From positions 1 through 9,212 of the forward strand of contig CAIUDS010000761.1 of the NCBI GenBank assembly GCA_903897985.1: DNA of 9,212 bases. The letters run 5' to 3'. The translations under genes and the position numbers were made by a program. Source of the stretch: an uncultured delta proteobacterium. Lineage in GTDB: Bacteria > RBG-13-61-14 > DRUE01. The notes below the pieces were generated by a model. That model worked only from the letters and a program-made list of their open reading frames with translations. It was not told where the DNA came from and ran no database searches. Positions 1-5,171 of the stretch are shown piece by piece; the stretch's first letter is position 1, and the number at the start of each line of letters is the position of its first letter.

Positions 1-13
1 AAAGCGGTAAAAA

Positions 14-307
14 ATGGAGATAACGGAAATCAAAGTGTTCCCGGTCCGGGAAGAGGGCTCGCTCAAGGCCTATGTCACGATCGTGCTGGATCGCTGCTTT
101 GCCGTTCACGACTTGAAGGTGATCCAGGGCGACAGCCGGCTGTTTGTGGCGATGCCCAACAAGAAGGACAAGAACGGGATCTGGCGGGACCTGGTTCATC
201 CGGTCAACCAGGAGACCCGGGAGAAGATCGAGAAGGAAATCCTGAGCCGGTATTATGCCATTGATTCGGAGCCGGAAGCTTCGGTTGGAAAAGCAACCAC
301 TGATTGA
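14..307 (+). CDS. spoVG: SpoVG family regulator (putative septation/RNA-binding protein)
   Basis: This 97-residue protein matches SpoVG along its whole length. It starts MEITEIKVFPV, has a beta-rich middle, and carries the family hallmark DLKVIQGDSRLFVAMPNKK at about residues 33-51, followed by a segment ending in HPVNQETREKIEKEIL. In the family, SpoVG is a small dimeric nucleic-acid-binding protein. It affects septation and sporulation in Bacillus and gene expression in Borrelia and Staphylococcus, and it is also widespread in non-sporulating Gram-negative bacteria. The last 15 residues or so are a variable tail. The ATG at 14 is the only good start because an in-frame TAA lies at 8-10. That TAA could be the stop of an upstream gene outside the window, but this cannot be shown. 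The Shine-Dalgarno site is weak in what is visible. Its presence is not evidence of sporulation. Confidence 0.93.
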   Translation: MEITEIKVFPVREEGSLKAYVTIVLDRCFAVHDLKVIQGDSRLFVAMPNKKDKNGIWRDLVHPVNQETREKIEKEILSRYYAIDSEPEASVGKATTD

Positions 308-313
308 ACCTTG

Positions 314-373
314 AAGGGCAGCGCTGCTCAGGCAAGCTTTCCCGGTTTTATCCCACGGCTTTTCCCTGCCCTT
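314..373 (+). other. Inverted repeats downstream of spoVG
   Basis: An 8-bp inverted repeat pairs AAGGGCAG (314-321) with CTGCCCTT (366-373) across a 44-nt loop. Its left arm overlaps a perfect 10-bp palindrome, GCAGCGCTGC, at 318-327. The position just after the spoVG stop suggests a transcript-end structure. There is no clean T-run after the right arm, so a classical intrinsic terminator is not supported. Confidence 0.3.
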
Positions 374-393
374 TGCAGGAAATCCGTTCAGCC

Positions 394-440
394 GGGGCCG
401 GGGGGTGAACCGGGGCCGTAATCGCGGTTTGGGGGCGGGG
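394..440 (+). other. G-rich tract upstream of the RRM promoter
   Basis: Four runs of G (394-397, 400-405, 412-415 and 431-440, the last split by one C) lie just before the promoter at 455-482. The loop at 416-430 is 15 nt, longer than the usual G-quadruplex rule, so a folded quadruplex is possible but weaker than at 992-1014 or 8458-8482. Confidence 0.3.
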
Positions 441-454
441 ATTTGACCAGGACT

Positions 455-482
455 TTGACAAGCGGCGAAAAATGTGTATAAT
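455..482 (+). promoter_or_regulatory. Consensus sigma70 promoter of the RRM gene
   Basis: A perfect -35 box TTGACA (455-460) and a perfect -10 box TATAAT (477-482) are separated by 16 bp. Transcription would begin at about 488-490, giving a leader of about 50 nt before the ATG at 539. This is the strongest promoter in the window, suggesting high expression of the RNA-binding protein and an independent transcript from spoVG. Confidence 0.85.
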
Positions 483-491
483 GCTGAAAAA

Positions 492-507
492 GGTGACAGG
501 AGTCACC
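492..507 (+). promoter_or_regulatory. Leader hairpin of the RRM gene
   Basis: A perfect 6-bp stem, GGTGAC (492-497) and GTCACC (502-507), encloses the four-base loop AGGA. It sits at the very 5' end of the predicted transcript, upstream of two purine-rich Shine-Dalgarno candidates at 517-524 and 531-536. The loop itself resembles a Shine-Dalgarno core. A role in mRNA stability or in autoregulation by the encoded RNA-binding protein is possible but is only inferred. Confidence 0.5.
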
Positions 508-538
508 AGAAAAAAGAAAAGGAGAGTGTGAAAGGAAC

Positions 539-838
539 ATGAACATCTACGTAGGGAATTTGTCGTACGAAGTCAGCGATGAGGATTTGCGCGAGTCATT
601 CGGGCGGTTCGGGCAGGTCGCGTCTGCCAATGTGATCAAGGATCGGCAGAGCGGGCGGTCCAAGGGCTTTGGCTTCGTCGAGATGTCCACCCAGGCCGAG
701 GCGCAGGCTGCCATCGCCGGCCTCAACGGCACGGAACTCAAGGGGCGCGCGCTCAATGTCAGCGAAGCTCGTCCCCGCACCGAGCGCAAGAGCGGCGGCA
801 GCGGCGGCGGCGGACGCGGCGACCGTCGTCCGTACTAA
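539..838 (+). CDS. Small RRM-domain RNA-binding protein with glycine/arginine-rich tail
   Basis: This is a single-RRM protein of 99 residues. The RNP2 motif IYVGNL is at residues 3-8 and the RNP1 motif KGFGFVEM at 42-49, with the exposed aromatics Y4, F44 and F46 that stack on RNA bases. The RRM fills roughly residues 1-78. A short tail at about 79-99, rich in Gly and Arg (SGGSGGGGRGDRRPY), resembles the glycine-rich ends of cyanobacterial Rbp proteins. Bacterial members of this family bind single-stranded RNA in the cytoplasm, and some are cold-induced. The gene has its own consensus promoter and leader hairpin. A Shine-Dalgarno stretch at 517-524 lies rather far upstream, while AAAGGA at 531-536 is very close, so which one is used is unclear. 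The family assignment is secure. The RNA target is unknown. Confidence 0.95.
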   Translation: MNIYVGNLSYEVSDEDLRESFGRFGQVASANVIKDRQSGRSKGFGFVEMSTQAEAQAAIAGLNGTELKGRALNVSEARPRTERKSGGSGGGGRGDRRPY

Positions 839-991
839 GCAGTTATTGCGATAGGCGTTCGCCGGCTGCGGACCCGGAACTCGATTTAAGTTCGTTGTTT
901 GTGCTTTTTCGGATATTTTTTATCCAACCTTAATCGGGCTTAAGCAAAACAATCGGCTTACATTGAAACGCTATTGGTCTGTCCAAAATCA
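839..991. other. Intergenic region after the RRM gene
   Basis: No gene is visible here. A small 5-bp inverted repeat, GAACT (877-881) and AGTTC (889-893), is followed by a T-rich stretch ending TTTTTC near 910 and could be a weak terminator for the RRM gene. A second small inverted repeat, GGATA/TATCC, lies at 911-925 with a T-only loop. The sequence is more AT-rich than the surrounding genes. Confidence 0.3.
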
Positions 992-1092
992 GGGTTTGGG
1001 GATTCGGGGCGGGGAATTCGGAAGCGAGCGTAATTCCCTGAATTACCAGCGCCCGGTTCCCAAATCCGAATCTCCATTTCCCGGACTCTGAA
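992..1092. repeat. Degenerate G-rich octamer repeats in inverted arrangement (locus A)
   Basis: On the plus strand, loosely tandem 8-mers of the type GGATTCGG lie at 992-1021 (GGGTTTGG, GGATTCGG, GAATTCGG). The complement of the same motif follows at about 1066-1092, where the minus strand reads GGAAATGG, AGATTCGG, ATTTGGGA. The first block includes a canonical G-quadruplex motif at 992-1014: G runs of 3, 4, 4 and 4 with loops TTT, ATTC and C. The second block overlaps the 3' end of the minus-strand reading frame 1043-1324, which appears to have been cut off here. A related block occurs at 8458-8519. Confidence 0.6.
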
Positions 1093-1324
1093 CCGCAGAC
1101 CGCAACCCGCGCGAGCAGTAGCCGCTCTGCGGTCCCTCCTGCGCCAGCCTCACCTTGTGGACCGGCGCATTGGCGCTGTGGGTCACATTCAGCTTGATAG
1201 TGATCTCCTCCCCCTTCTTCGCGCTCGCGGGCGCCTCAATCGTGACTGCAGCCTGGTTGGCCAAAGCCAGCCCCGGCAGCACCAGCCCCAAAGGCCCCGC
1301 AATAATAAATGCTCTCTTCCTCAT
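1043..1324 (-). pseudogene. Exported desulfoferrodoxin-like/SoxZ-like beta-domain protein, 3' end lost
   Basis: The reading frame gives 93 residues. Residues 1-22 form a signal peptide (basic MRKR, hydrophobic core, ALA cleavage site). Residues 23-60, NQAAVTIEAPASAKKGEEITIKLNVTHSANAPVHKV, resemble the first beta strands of small periplasmic proteins related to the desulfoferrodoxin/superoxide-reductase domain. Those proteins normally continue for another 60-70 residues with metal-ligand His and Cys. From about residue 61 the frame has no family-like pattern (SGYCSRGLRSAVQSPGNGDSDLG) and runs into degenerate GGATTCGG-type repeats. Neither of the other two minus-strand frames restores the domain. 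An excellent Shine-Dalgarno, AAAGGAGG, lies 8 nt before the ATG at 1324, so the 5' end looks functional. Most likely this is a gene truncated by deletion or repeat insertion. A short genuine variant cannot be excluded. The family call is from memory and tentative. Confidence 0.5.
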
Positions 1325-1353
1325 GATCGGTTCCTCCTTTAAATGCGCGCAAC

Positions 1354-1380
1354 CTTAATTATCCGCTTAATTAGATTAAG
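1354..1380. promoter_or_regulatory. Repeated CTTAAT half-sites, candidate operator
   Basis: CTTAATTA occurs twice (1354-1361 and 1366-1373) with a 12-bp period. The second copy forms a perfect inverted repeat with ATTAAG (1375-1380) around TAG. The cluster lies 30-56 bp upstream of the minus-strand gene start at 1324, and the minus strand carries GATAAT inside it, a possible -10 box without a good -35. Repeated half-sites at a promoter suggest a dimeric regulator, but none is identified. Confidence 0.35.
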
Positions 1381-1434
1381 AAAACCGGCAATAGGGTGGG
1401 CCTGTTTATTGACTTGGCCCGCGCAAAGACCGGG

Positions 1435-1451
1435 ACCGGAAAAATTCCGGT
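1435..1451. promoter_or_regulatory. Perfect inverted repeat upstream of the thiolase operon promoter
   Basis: ACCGGAA (1435-1441) and TTCCGGT (1445-1451) form a 7-bp perfect inverted repeat with an AAA centre, 24 bp before the -35 box of the candidate operon promoter. It could be a regulator-binding site. It could also be an RNA hairpin, but no T-run follows. Confidence 0.35.
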
Positions 1452-1474
1452 GAAAGGATTTGCCGAAAAATTCT

Positions 1475-1503
1475 TTGCAAGCGCCGCGCAAATCGGATAG
1501 AAT
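1475..1503 (+). promoter_or_regulatory. Candidate sigma70 promoter of the thiolase/DUF35 operon
   Basis: TTGCAA (1475-1480) and TAGAAT (1498-1503) are separated by an optimal 17 bp, matching consensus at 4 of 6 and 5 of 6 positions. The start would lie at about 1510 and leave a leader of about 85 nt that contains the 9-bp tandem repeat at 1542-1568. Confidence 0.45.
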
Positions 1504-1541
1504 AACCGCGCTTCCAGACAACTGCGCGAAAAAGCAGGAAT

Positions 1542-1568
1542 TCCTTTGCGTCCTTTGCGCCTTGGCGG
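1542..1568. repeat. Three tandem 9-mers, TCCTTTGCG type
   Basis: TCCTTTGCG (1542-1550), TCCTTTGCG (1551-1559) and the variant CCTTGGCGG (1560-1568) stand head to tail in the leader of the thiolase operon. The same family in the opposite orientation occurs at 8526-8552. Repeats of this CGCAAAGGA kind are a familiar but unexplained component of intergenic DNA in many environmental bacterial genomes. Confidence 0.7.
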
Positions 1569-1594
1569 TGAGAACGATTTACGAAGGAGGGAAC

Positions 1595-2746
1595 ATGGCG
1601 GAACGGGTAGGGATAGTGGCGGTGGCCCAGACCAAATTCGAGCCCCGGAAATGGAAAGAGCGGTTCCAGGAGATGGTCTGGGAGGTGGTCAAGGATGTGC
1701 GCGAGCAGACCGGCCTGGGCCACGGCCCCGGCCAGATTGACAACGCGGTCACCTGCTCGGACGATTTCTTCGACTGCCGGACCATCTCGGACGCCCCCAT
1801 CGGGGACCTGGTCGGGGCGCACTACGGCCCGGAGGAAAAGGCCGCGAGCGACGGCTTGCAGGCGGTTTTCTACGCCGCGGCCTGCGTGGCCTCGGGCCAT
1901 TCCGAGATCACCCTGGTGGCCGGGCACTGCAAGGAGTCCCAGTCCGACCGGAACATGATCACCCATTGCGCGTTCGACCCGATCTTTTCTCGGCAGGTGG
2001 GGCTGGACTATCTGAACGCGGCCGCGCTCCAGGCCCGCATGTATTGCGAATGTTTCGGGGTGAAGCCGGAGGCGGTTGCGCGGGCCGTGGTGCGGGACCG
2101 CAAACACGGCCTGCTCAATCCCAAGGCTCAAGTCCAAAAAGCGGTGACCATCGAGCAAGTCCTGAATTCGCCCTTGGTGTGCGATCCGCTGCGCGAAATG
2201 GACATCTACCCCTCGAGCGACGGCGCCGTGGCTTTGATCGTGGCGAAGGAAAGCCGGGCGAAGAAGCTTTGCAAGCAGCCGGTCTGGATCCTGGGCGCGG
2301 GCAACTGTTATGACGCGCATTACCTGGGTGACCGCAAGCTCTGGCAGTCGGCGAGCCTCAAGTTCGCGGCCAAGCGCGCCTACAACATGGCCGGGATCAA
2401 GCACGCCAAAAAGGAACTCGATCTGCTCGAACTGAGCGCGGGATATTCTTACGAGGAACTCCTGTTCCTCGAAGCGCTCGGGATCTGTAACCCGGGCAAG
2501 GCCGGGAATTATATCATGAGCGGCGCCACCGACCTGGGCGGCGAGCTGCCGGTGAACACCTCGGGCGGCAAGCTCTGCGGGAACCCCCTGATCATCAGCG
2601 GGCTGGCGCGCGCCGCGGAGTGCGTGATCCAGCTCCGGGGCGAGGCGGGCAGGCGGCAGGTCGCCGGAGCGAAAGTCGCGCTGGCGCACGGGGCCACCGG
2701 TCCCGCGGGACAGCACCATTCGGTAATGATCCTTTCCAATAAGTGA
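1595..2746 (+). CDS. Thiolase-fold protein lacking the catalytic cysteine (first operon gene)
   Basis: Start at ATG 1595 is chosen because AAGGAGG lies at 1584-1590 and the protein then begins like the family (MAERVGIVAVAQTKFEP). It has 383 residues, typical for the SCP2/archaeal-type thiolases that pair with DUF35 proteins. Thiolase landmarks are visible: the helix ending VASGHSEITLVAG (98-110), SSDGAVALIV (207-216), ELSAGYSYEELLFLEALG (279-296), NTSGGKLCGNP (321-331) and the C-terminal VALAHGATGPAGQHHSVMIL (361-380). Counting back from VASG places the nucleophilic Cys position at Ala84 (AASDGLQA), and the GHP histidine is Asn330 (CGNP). So the acyl-enzyme Cys and the GHP His are both absent. 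It probably binds acyl-CoA and works with the downstream thiolase-fold and OB-fold proteins. An aldolase-like reaction, as in Ltp2, is an inference. The substrate is unknown. Confidence 0.85.
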   Translation: MAERVGIVAVAQTKFEPRKWKERFQEMVWEVVKDVREQTGLGHGPGQIDNAVTCSDDFFDCRTISDAPIGDLVGAHYGPEEKAASDGLQAVFYAAACVASGHSEITLVAGHCKESQSDRNMITHCAFDPIFSRQVGLDYLNAAALQARMYCECFGVKPEAVARAVVRDRKHGLLNPKAQVQKAVTIEQVLNSPLVCDPLREMDIYPSSDGAVALIVAKESRAKKLCKQPVWILGAGNCYDAHYLGDRKLWQSASLKFAAKRAYNMAGIKHAKKELDLLELSAGYSYEELLFLEALGICNPGKAGNYIMSGATDLGGELPVNTSGGKLCGNPLIISGLARAAECVIQLRGEAGRRQVAGAKVALAHGATGPAGQHHSVMILSNK

Positions 2747-2756
2747 GGAGGGAGAG

Positions 2757-4109
2757 ATGAGCAAGAATCGTCAAGTTGCGATTGTCGGGATCGGGCAGAG
2801 CAAGCACCGCGGCCACCGGCCGGACATCAACCAGGCCGAGCTGGTGCGCGAGGCGGTGGAGGACGCGCTTCAGGATTCCGGATTGTCGCTCAAGGACATT
2901 GACTGCATTGTGCATGGCGACATGGAACTGTTCGAGGGCATCCACCAGCCCGACATGTGGCACACCCTCGGCGACGGCGGGTTCCTCAAATCCGGGTTCC
3001 GCATCACCACCGGCGGGACCACCGGCGCAACCATCGCCTGCGCCTCGGACAACCTGGTCGCGAGCGGGTATTACGATGTGGTGATGGCGATCGGGTTCGA
3101 GAAGCAGGAGGAAGGCCATACCACCACCGGCATCACCAACATGGCCGACCCGCTCTGGATGCGCGAGATCCAGACCGGGGCCATCACCGGCTCGACCGGG
3201 CTCGAGTGGGTGAACGAGTTCGGCGAGCGCGCCGAGTGGGCCGCGGCGAAACTGCGGGTGATGGCCGCGGACAACGCGCGGCGCAACCCCAAGGCGCATC
3301 TGCGCCTGAACCTCACCGAGCAGGATGTCATGAACTCGAGGCTGCTCGCTTATCCGCTAAGGCTTTTGCACATGTGCCCGGAATCCAATGGCGCCTGCGC
3401 CGTGATCTTCGCGACCGGGGAGAAGGCGAAGAAATTCCCGCAAAAACCGGTCTGGGTCTGGGACCATATCACCATGCACCGGGAGGAAACCTTTTACCGG
3501 GGCGGCCCGAGGAAAGACCCGCTGACCCAGGAAGTTGCGGCGCGGAGATTGTTCGCGAAGACCGGGATCAAAAACCCGCTCAAGGAGATCGGCGTGTTCG
3601 AGATGTATGACCCGTCTTCCTGGTGGCTGCTCGACTGGCTCGGAAATTTCCTCCTCCTCGACCGCAAGACCGTGCTCGAAATGGTCGAGAAGAACGAGTT
3701 CGCCATCGAGGGCAAGTTCCCGGTCAACCCCAGCGGCGGCGTGGTCAGCACCAACCCCATCGGGGCCACCGCCTTGATCCGCGTGGCCGAGGCCGGGCTC
3801 CAGGTACGCGGCGACGCCGGCGAGCACCAGGTGCCGAGAAACATTGAGGTGGCCATGGCCAGCGGGTTCGGCGGCACCTTCTGGACCGTGCTCATGCTGC
3901 TCAAGAAAAGCCTGGACGGCATGAAGCCAGTGAAGGTGGCGACCCCGGCCAAAGCCGCGAAACCGAAACCCAAGGCAAAAGCTAAAAGTAAAAAGGCCAA
4001 AGTAAAAAGGGGGAAACCGAAAATGAAAGTGAAGATCAAGGTCCGGAAATCGAAGCCGGCCCGGATTAAAGTGAAAAAGGGCAAAGCGAAAGCAGGAAGA
4101 CGCAAATAA
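2757..4109 (+). CDS. Second thiolase-fold protein lacking catalytic cysteine, with lysine-rich C-terminal tail
   Basis: The ATG at 2757 is 10 nt after the previous stop and has AGGAGGG at 2746-2752, implying tight co-expression. Residues 1-388 are a thiolase fold: MSKNRQVAIVGIGQSKH start, GGTTGATIACASDNLVASGYYDVVMAIGFEK (86-116), CPESNGACAVIF (207-218), FEMYDPSSWWLLDWLG (281-296) and NPSGGVVSTNPIGATA (324-339). The Cys position is Gly87 and the GHP His is Asn333, so classical thiolase chemistry is not expected. Tyr284-Asp285 sits where thiolases have His-Asp and recalls the YD segment of Ltp2-type aldolases (from memory). Residues 389-450 form a tail with 25 Lys and 5 Arg and no Asp or Glu, rich in Ala, Pro and Val like histone H1. 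The DNA of the tail is A-rich, unlike the GC-rich core, which suggests a later addition. It may bind nucleic acid or acidic surfaces. Confidence 0.85.
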   Translation: MSKNRQVAIVGIGQSKHRGHRPDINQAELVREAVEDALQDSGLSLKDIDCIVHGDMELFEGIHQPDMWHTLGDGGFLKSGFRITTGGTTGATIACASDNLVASGYYDVVMAIGFEKQEEGHTTTGITNMADPLWMREIQTGAITGSTGLEWVNEFGERAEWAAAKLRVMAADNARRNPKAHLRLNLTEQDVMNSRLLAYPLRLLHMCPESNGACAVIFATGEKAKKFPQKPVWVWDHITMHREETFYRGGPRKDPLTQEVAARRLFAKTGIKNPLKEIGVFEMYDPSSWWLLDWLGNFLLLDRKTVLEMVEKNEFAIEGKFPVNPSGGVVSTNPIGATALIRVAEAGLQVRGDAGEHQVPRNIEVAMASGFGGTFWTVLMLLKKSLDGMKPVKVATPAKAAKPKPKAKAKSKKAKVKRGKPKMKVKIKVRKSKPARIKVKKGKAKAGRRK

Positions 4110-4116
4110 ACGAATC

Positions 4117-4134
4117 GCGAGCAAGCTTGCTCGC
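4117..4134. repeat. Perfect 18-bp palindrome between operon genes (REP-like)
   Basis: GCGAGCAAGCTTGCTCGC is fully self-complementary. As RNA it would form a GC-rich hairpin just after the second thiolase stop, 2 nt before the AAGGAG Shine-Dalgarno (4137-4142) of the next gene. It resembles the stem of REP sequences with GCGAGCAAGC arms in other bacteria. It may stabilise the upstream mRNA or tune translation downstream. Confidence 0.65.
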
Positions 4135-4148
4135 ACAAGGAGACGGTT

Positions 4149-4628
4149 ATGACTGAAGAAAAGAAACAGGATCTGGTTGAGATCAGCGAGTTGTTGAGCG
4201 TCCCGCATAAGTTCGCCACCGGTCCCACCATGGGCAGGTTCCTTTCCGAGATCCGCGACCACAAGCGCATCGTGGCCAACAAATGTCCCAAGTGCGGCCG
4301 GACCCAGCTCCCGCCCCGGATCGTGTGCGCGGCCTGTCATGTCCAGGTGGACGACTGGATCGAGCTCGCGCCCCGCGGCGAGATCACGAGCTATGATGTC
4401 ACCTATGTGCCCACGCTCAACCCGCTTACCGGCAAGATGCGCGAGGTCCCTTACACCACCGCGAGTATCCTGCTCGACGGCGGCGACACCACCTTCATGC
4501 ATTTCCTCGATGTGACCGATCCCAAGAAACTCAAGATCGGCATGCGCTGCGAGGCCGTGTTCGCCCCGGACGGCGAGCGGCAGGGAAGAGTAACCGACAT
4601 TGTCCATTTCCATGTGATTACCGAATGA
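4149..4628 (+). CDS. Zinc-ribbon/OB-fold (DUF35) protein, partner of the thiolase-fold proteins (first copy)
   Basis: This 159-residue protein has the two-part DUF35 layout. An N-terminal helix region (about 20-42, FATGPTMGRFLSEIRDHKRI) is followed by a four-cysteine rubredoxin-like zinc ribbon (C46-P-K-C49 and C60-A-A-C63). An OB fold covers about residues 66-156, with the usual PRGEITSYDVTY entry and the IGMRCEAVF strand near the end. In known systems (archaeal thiolase/HMG-CoA synthase complex, PhlB, BbsA, ChsH2 C-terminal domain) such proteins dock on thiolase-fold dimers, and in some they help bind the CoA chain. The operon order thiolase, thiolase, DUF35, DUF35 makes that role very likely here. 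The start at 4149 has AAGGAG at 4137-4142. Which of the two thiolase-fold proteins it partners cannot be told from sequence alone. Confidence 0.9.
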   Translation: MTEEKKQDLVEISELLSVPHKFATGPTMGRFLSEIRDHKRIVANKCPKCGRTQLPPRIVCAACHVQVDDWIELAPRGEITSYDVTYVPTLNPLTGKMREVPYTTASILLDGGDTTFMHFLDVTDPKKLKIGMRCEAVFAPDGERQGRVTDIVHFHVITE

Positions 4629-4645
4629 GCGCGGAAAAAATTGAC

Positions 4646-4665
4646 CGCAGGCAGGAGCGCCTGCG
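4646..4665 (+). repeat. GC-rich hairpin between the two DUF35 genes
   Basis: CGCAGGC (4646-4652) pairs with GCCTGCG (4659-4665) around the loop AGGAGC. It ends 4 nt before the AGGAGG Shine-Dalgarno (4670-4675) of the second DUF35 gene, so its placement mirrors the 4117-4134 palindrome. The segment GCAGGAGCGCCTGCG recalls REP-type GTAGGAGCG elements. Confidence 0.55.
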
Positions 4666-4679
4666 CCCCAGGAGGAAAA

Positions 4680-5135
4680 ATGAGCGAGCAGGATAAATGG
4701 TGCTATGAGGTTCCGGGCAAACTGGAGGTCCCTTACCGGTATTTCGCGGGCGAGTTCGGGTCCAAATTCCTGGTGGCGCTGCGCGACCAGGCGAAAATCC
4801 TCGGCTGCAAGTGCCCGAAATGTGGCAAGGTCTTCATCCCGCCGCGCTCGAACTGCGAGCAGTGCTTCGTCAAGATCACCGACTGGGTGGAGATCGGCCC
4901 GAAAGGTAAAGTGGTGAGCTTCTGTGTGGTCCGCTATAAGGAGCCGTATCTGCCGGTCGAGCCGCCGTTCGTTATGGCCTTGATCCGGCTCAAGGGCGCG
5001 GACTCGGACCTGACCCATCTCCTTTCCGAGGTGGACCCGGCCCAGGTCAAGATCGGCATGGAAGTCGAGCCGGTCTTTTCCGACTCGCGCAAGGCCTCCA
5101 TCCTCGACATCAAGTATTTCAAACCGGCGGTCTGA
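4680..5135 (+). CDS. Zinc-ribbon/OB-fold (DUF35) protein, second copy
   Basis: Start ATG 4680 is preferred over the longer frame from 4641 because AGGAGG lies at 4670-4675 and the extra residues would translate the intergenic hairpin. The 151-residue product has the same plan as its upstream neighbour: helix region 20-41 (RYFAGEFGSKFLVALRDQAKIL), zinc ribbon C45-P-K-C48 and C59-E-Q-C62, and an OB fold at about 67-148 (PKGKVVSFCVVRY, HLLSEVDPAQVKIGMEVEPVF). The two copies share the pattern FL..RD..KI...KCPKCG...PPR..C..C......DW.E..P.G...S, so they are diverged paralogues, each probably matched to one thiolase-fold protein. It is the last gene of the operon. An inverted repeat at 5149-5181 could end transcription. 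Confidence 0.9.
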   Translation: MSEQDKWCYEVPGKLEVPYRYFAGEFGSKFLVALRDQAKILGCKCPKCGKVFIPPRSNCEQCFVKITDWVEIGPKGKVVSFCVVRYKEPYLPVEPPFVMALIRLKGADSDLTHLLSEVDPAQVKIGMEVEPVFSDSRKASILDIKYFKPAV

Positions 5136-5140
5136 GCATC

Positions 5141-5171
5141 CGGTAAACGGTGCACGGTCAACGGTGAACGG
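5141..5171. repeat. Four tandem 7-mers, CGGTNNA
   Basis: CGGTAAA (5141-5147), CGGTGCA (5148-5154), CGGTCAA (5155-5161) and CGGTGAA (5162-5168) run head to tail, followed by a partial CGG. The array begins 5 bp after the DUF35 stop. Positions 5 and 6 vary while CGGT and the final A are fixed. Confidence 0.75.

Noticed and set aside
1409..1414. TTGACT as -35 box of the thiolase operon
   Set aside because: No acceptable -10 box lies 16-18 bp downstream. The pair at 1475-1503 fits better.
1460..1594. N-terminal extension of the first thiolase gene
   Set aside because: The extra 45 residues would cover the tandem 9-mer repeat and part of the candidate promoter. The ATG at 1595 has AAGGAGG and a family-like N-terminus.
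1406..2764. Long minus-strand open frame (452 codons) opposite the first thiolase gene
   Set aside because: It is the complement of a GC-rich coding gene, is rich in Arg, His, Gly and Pro, has no recognisable domain and no Shine-Dalgarno. It is a shadow frame.
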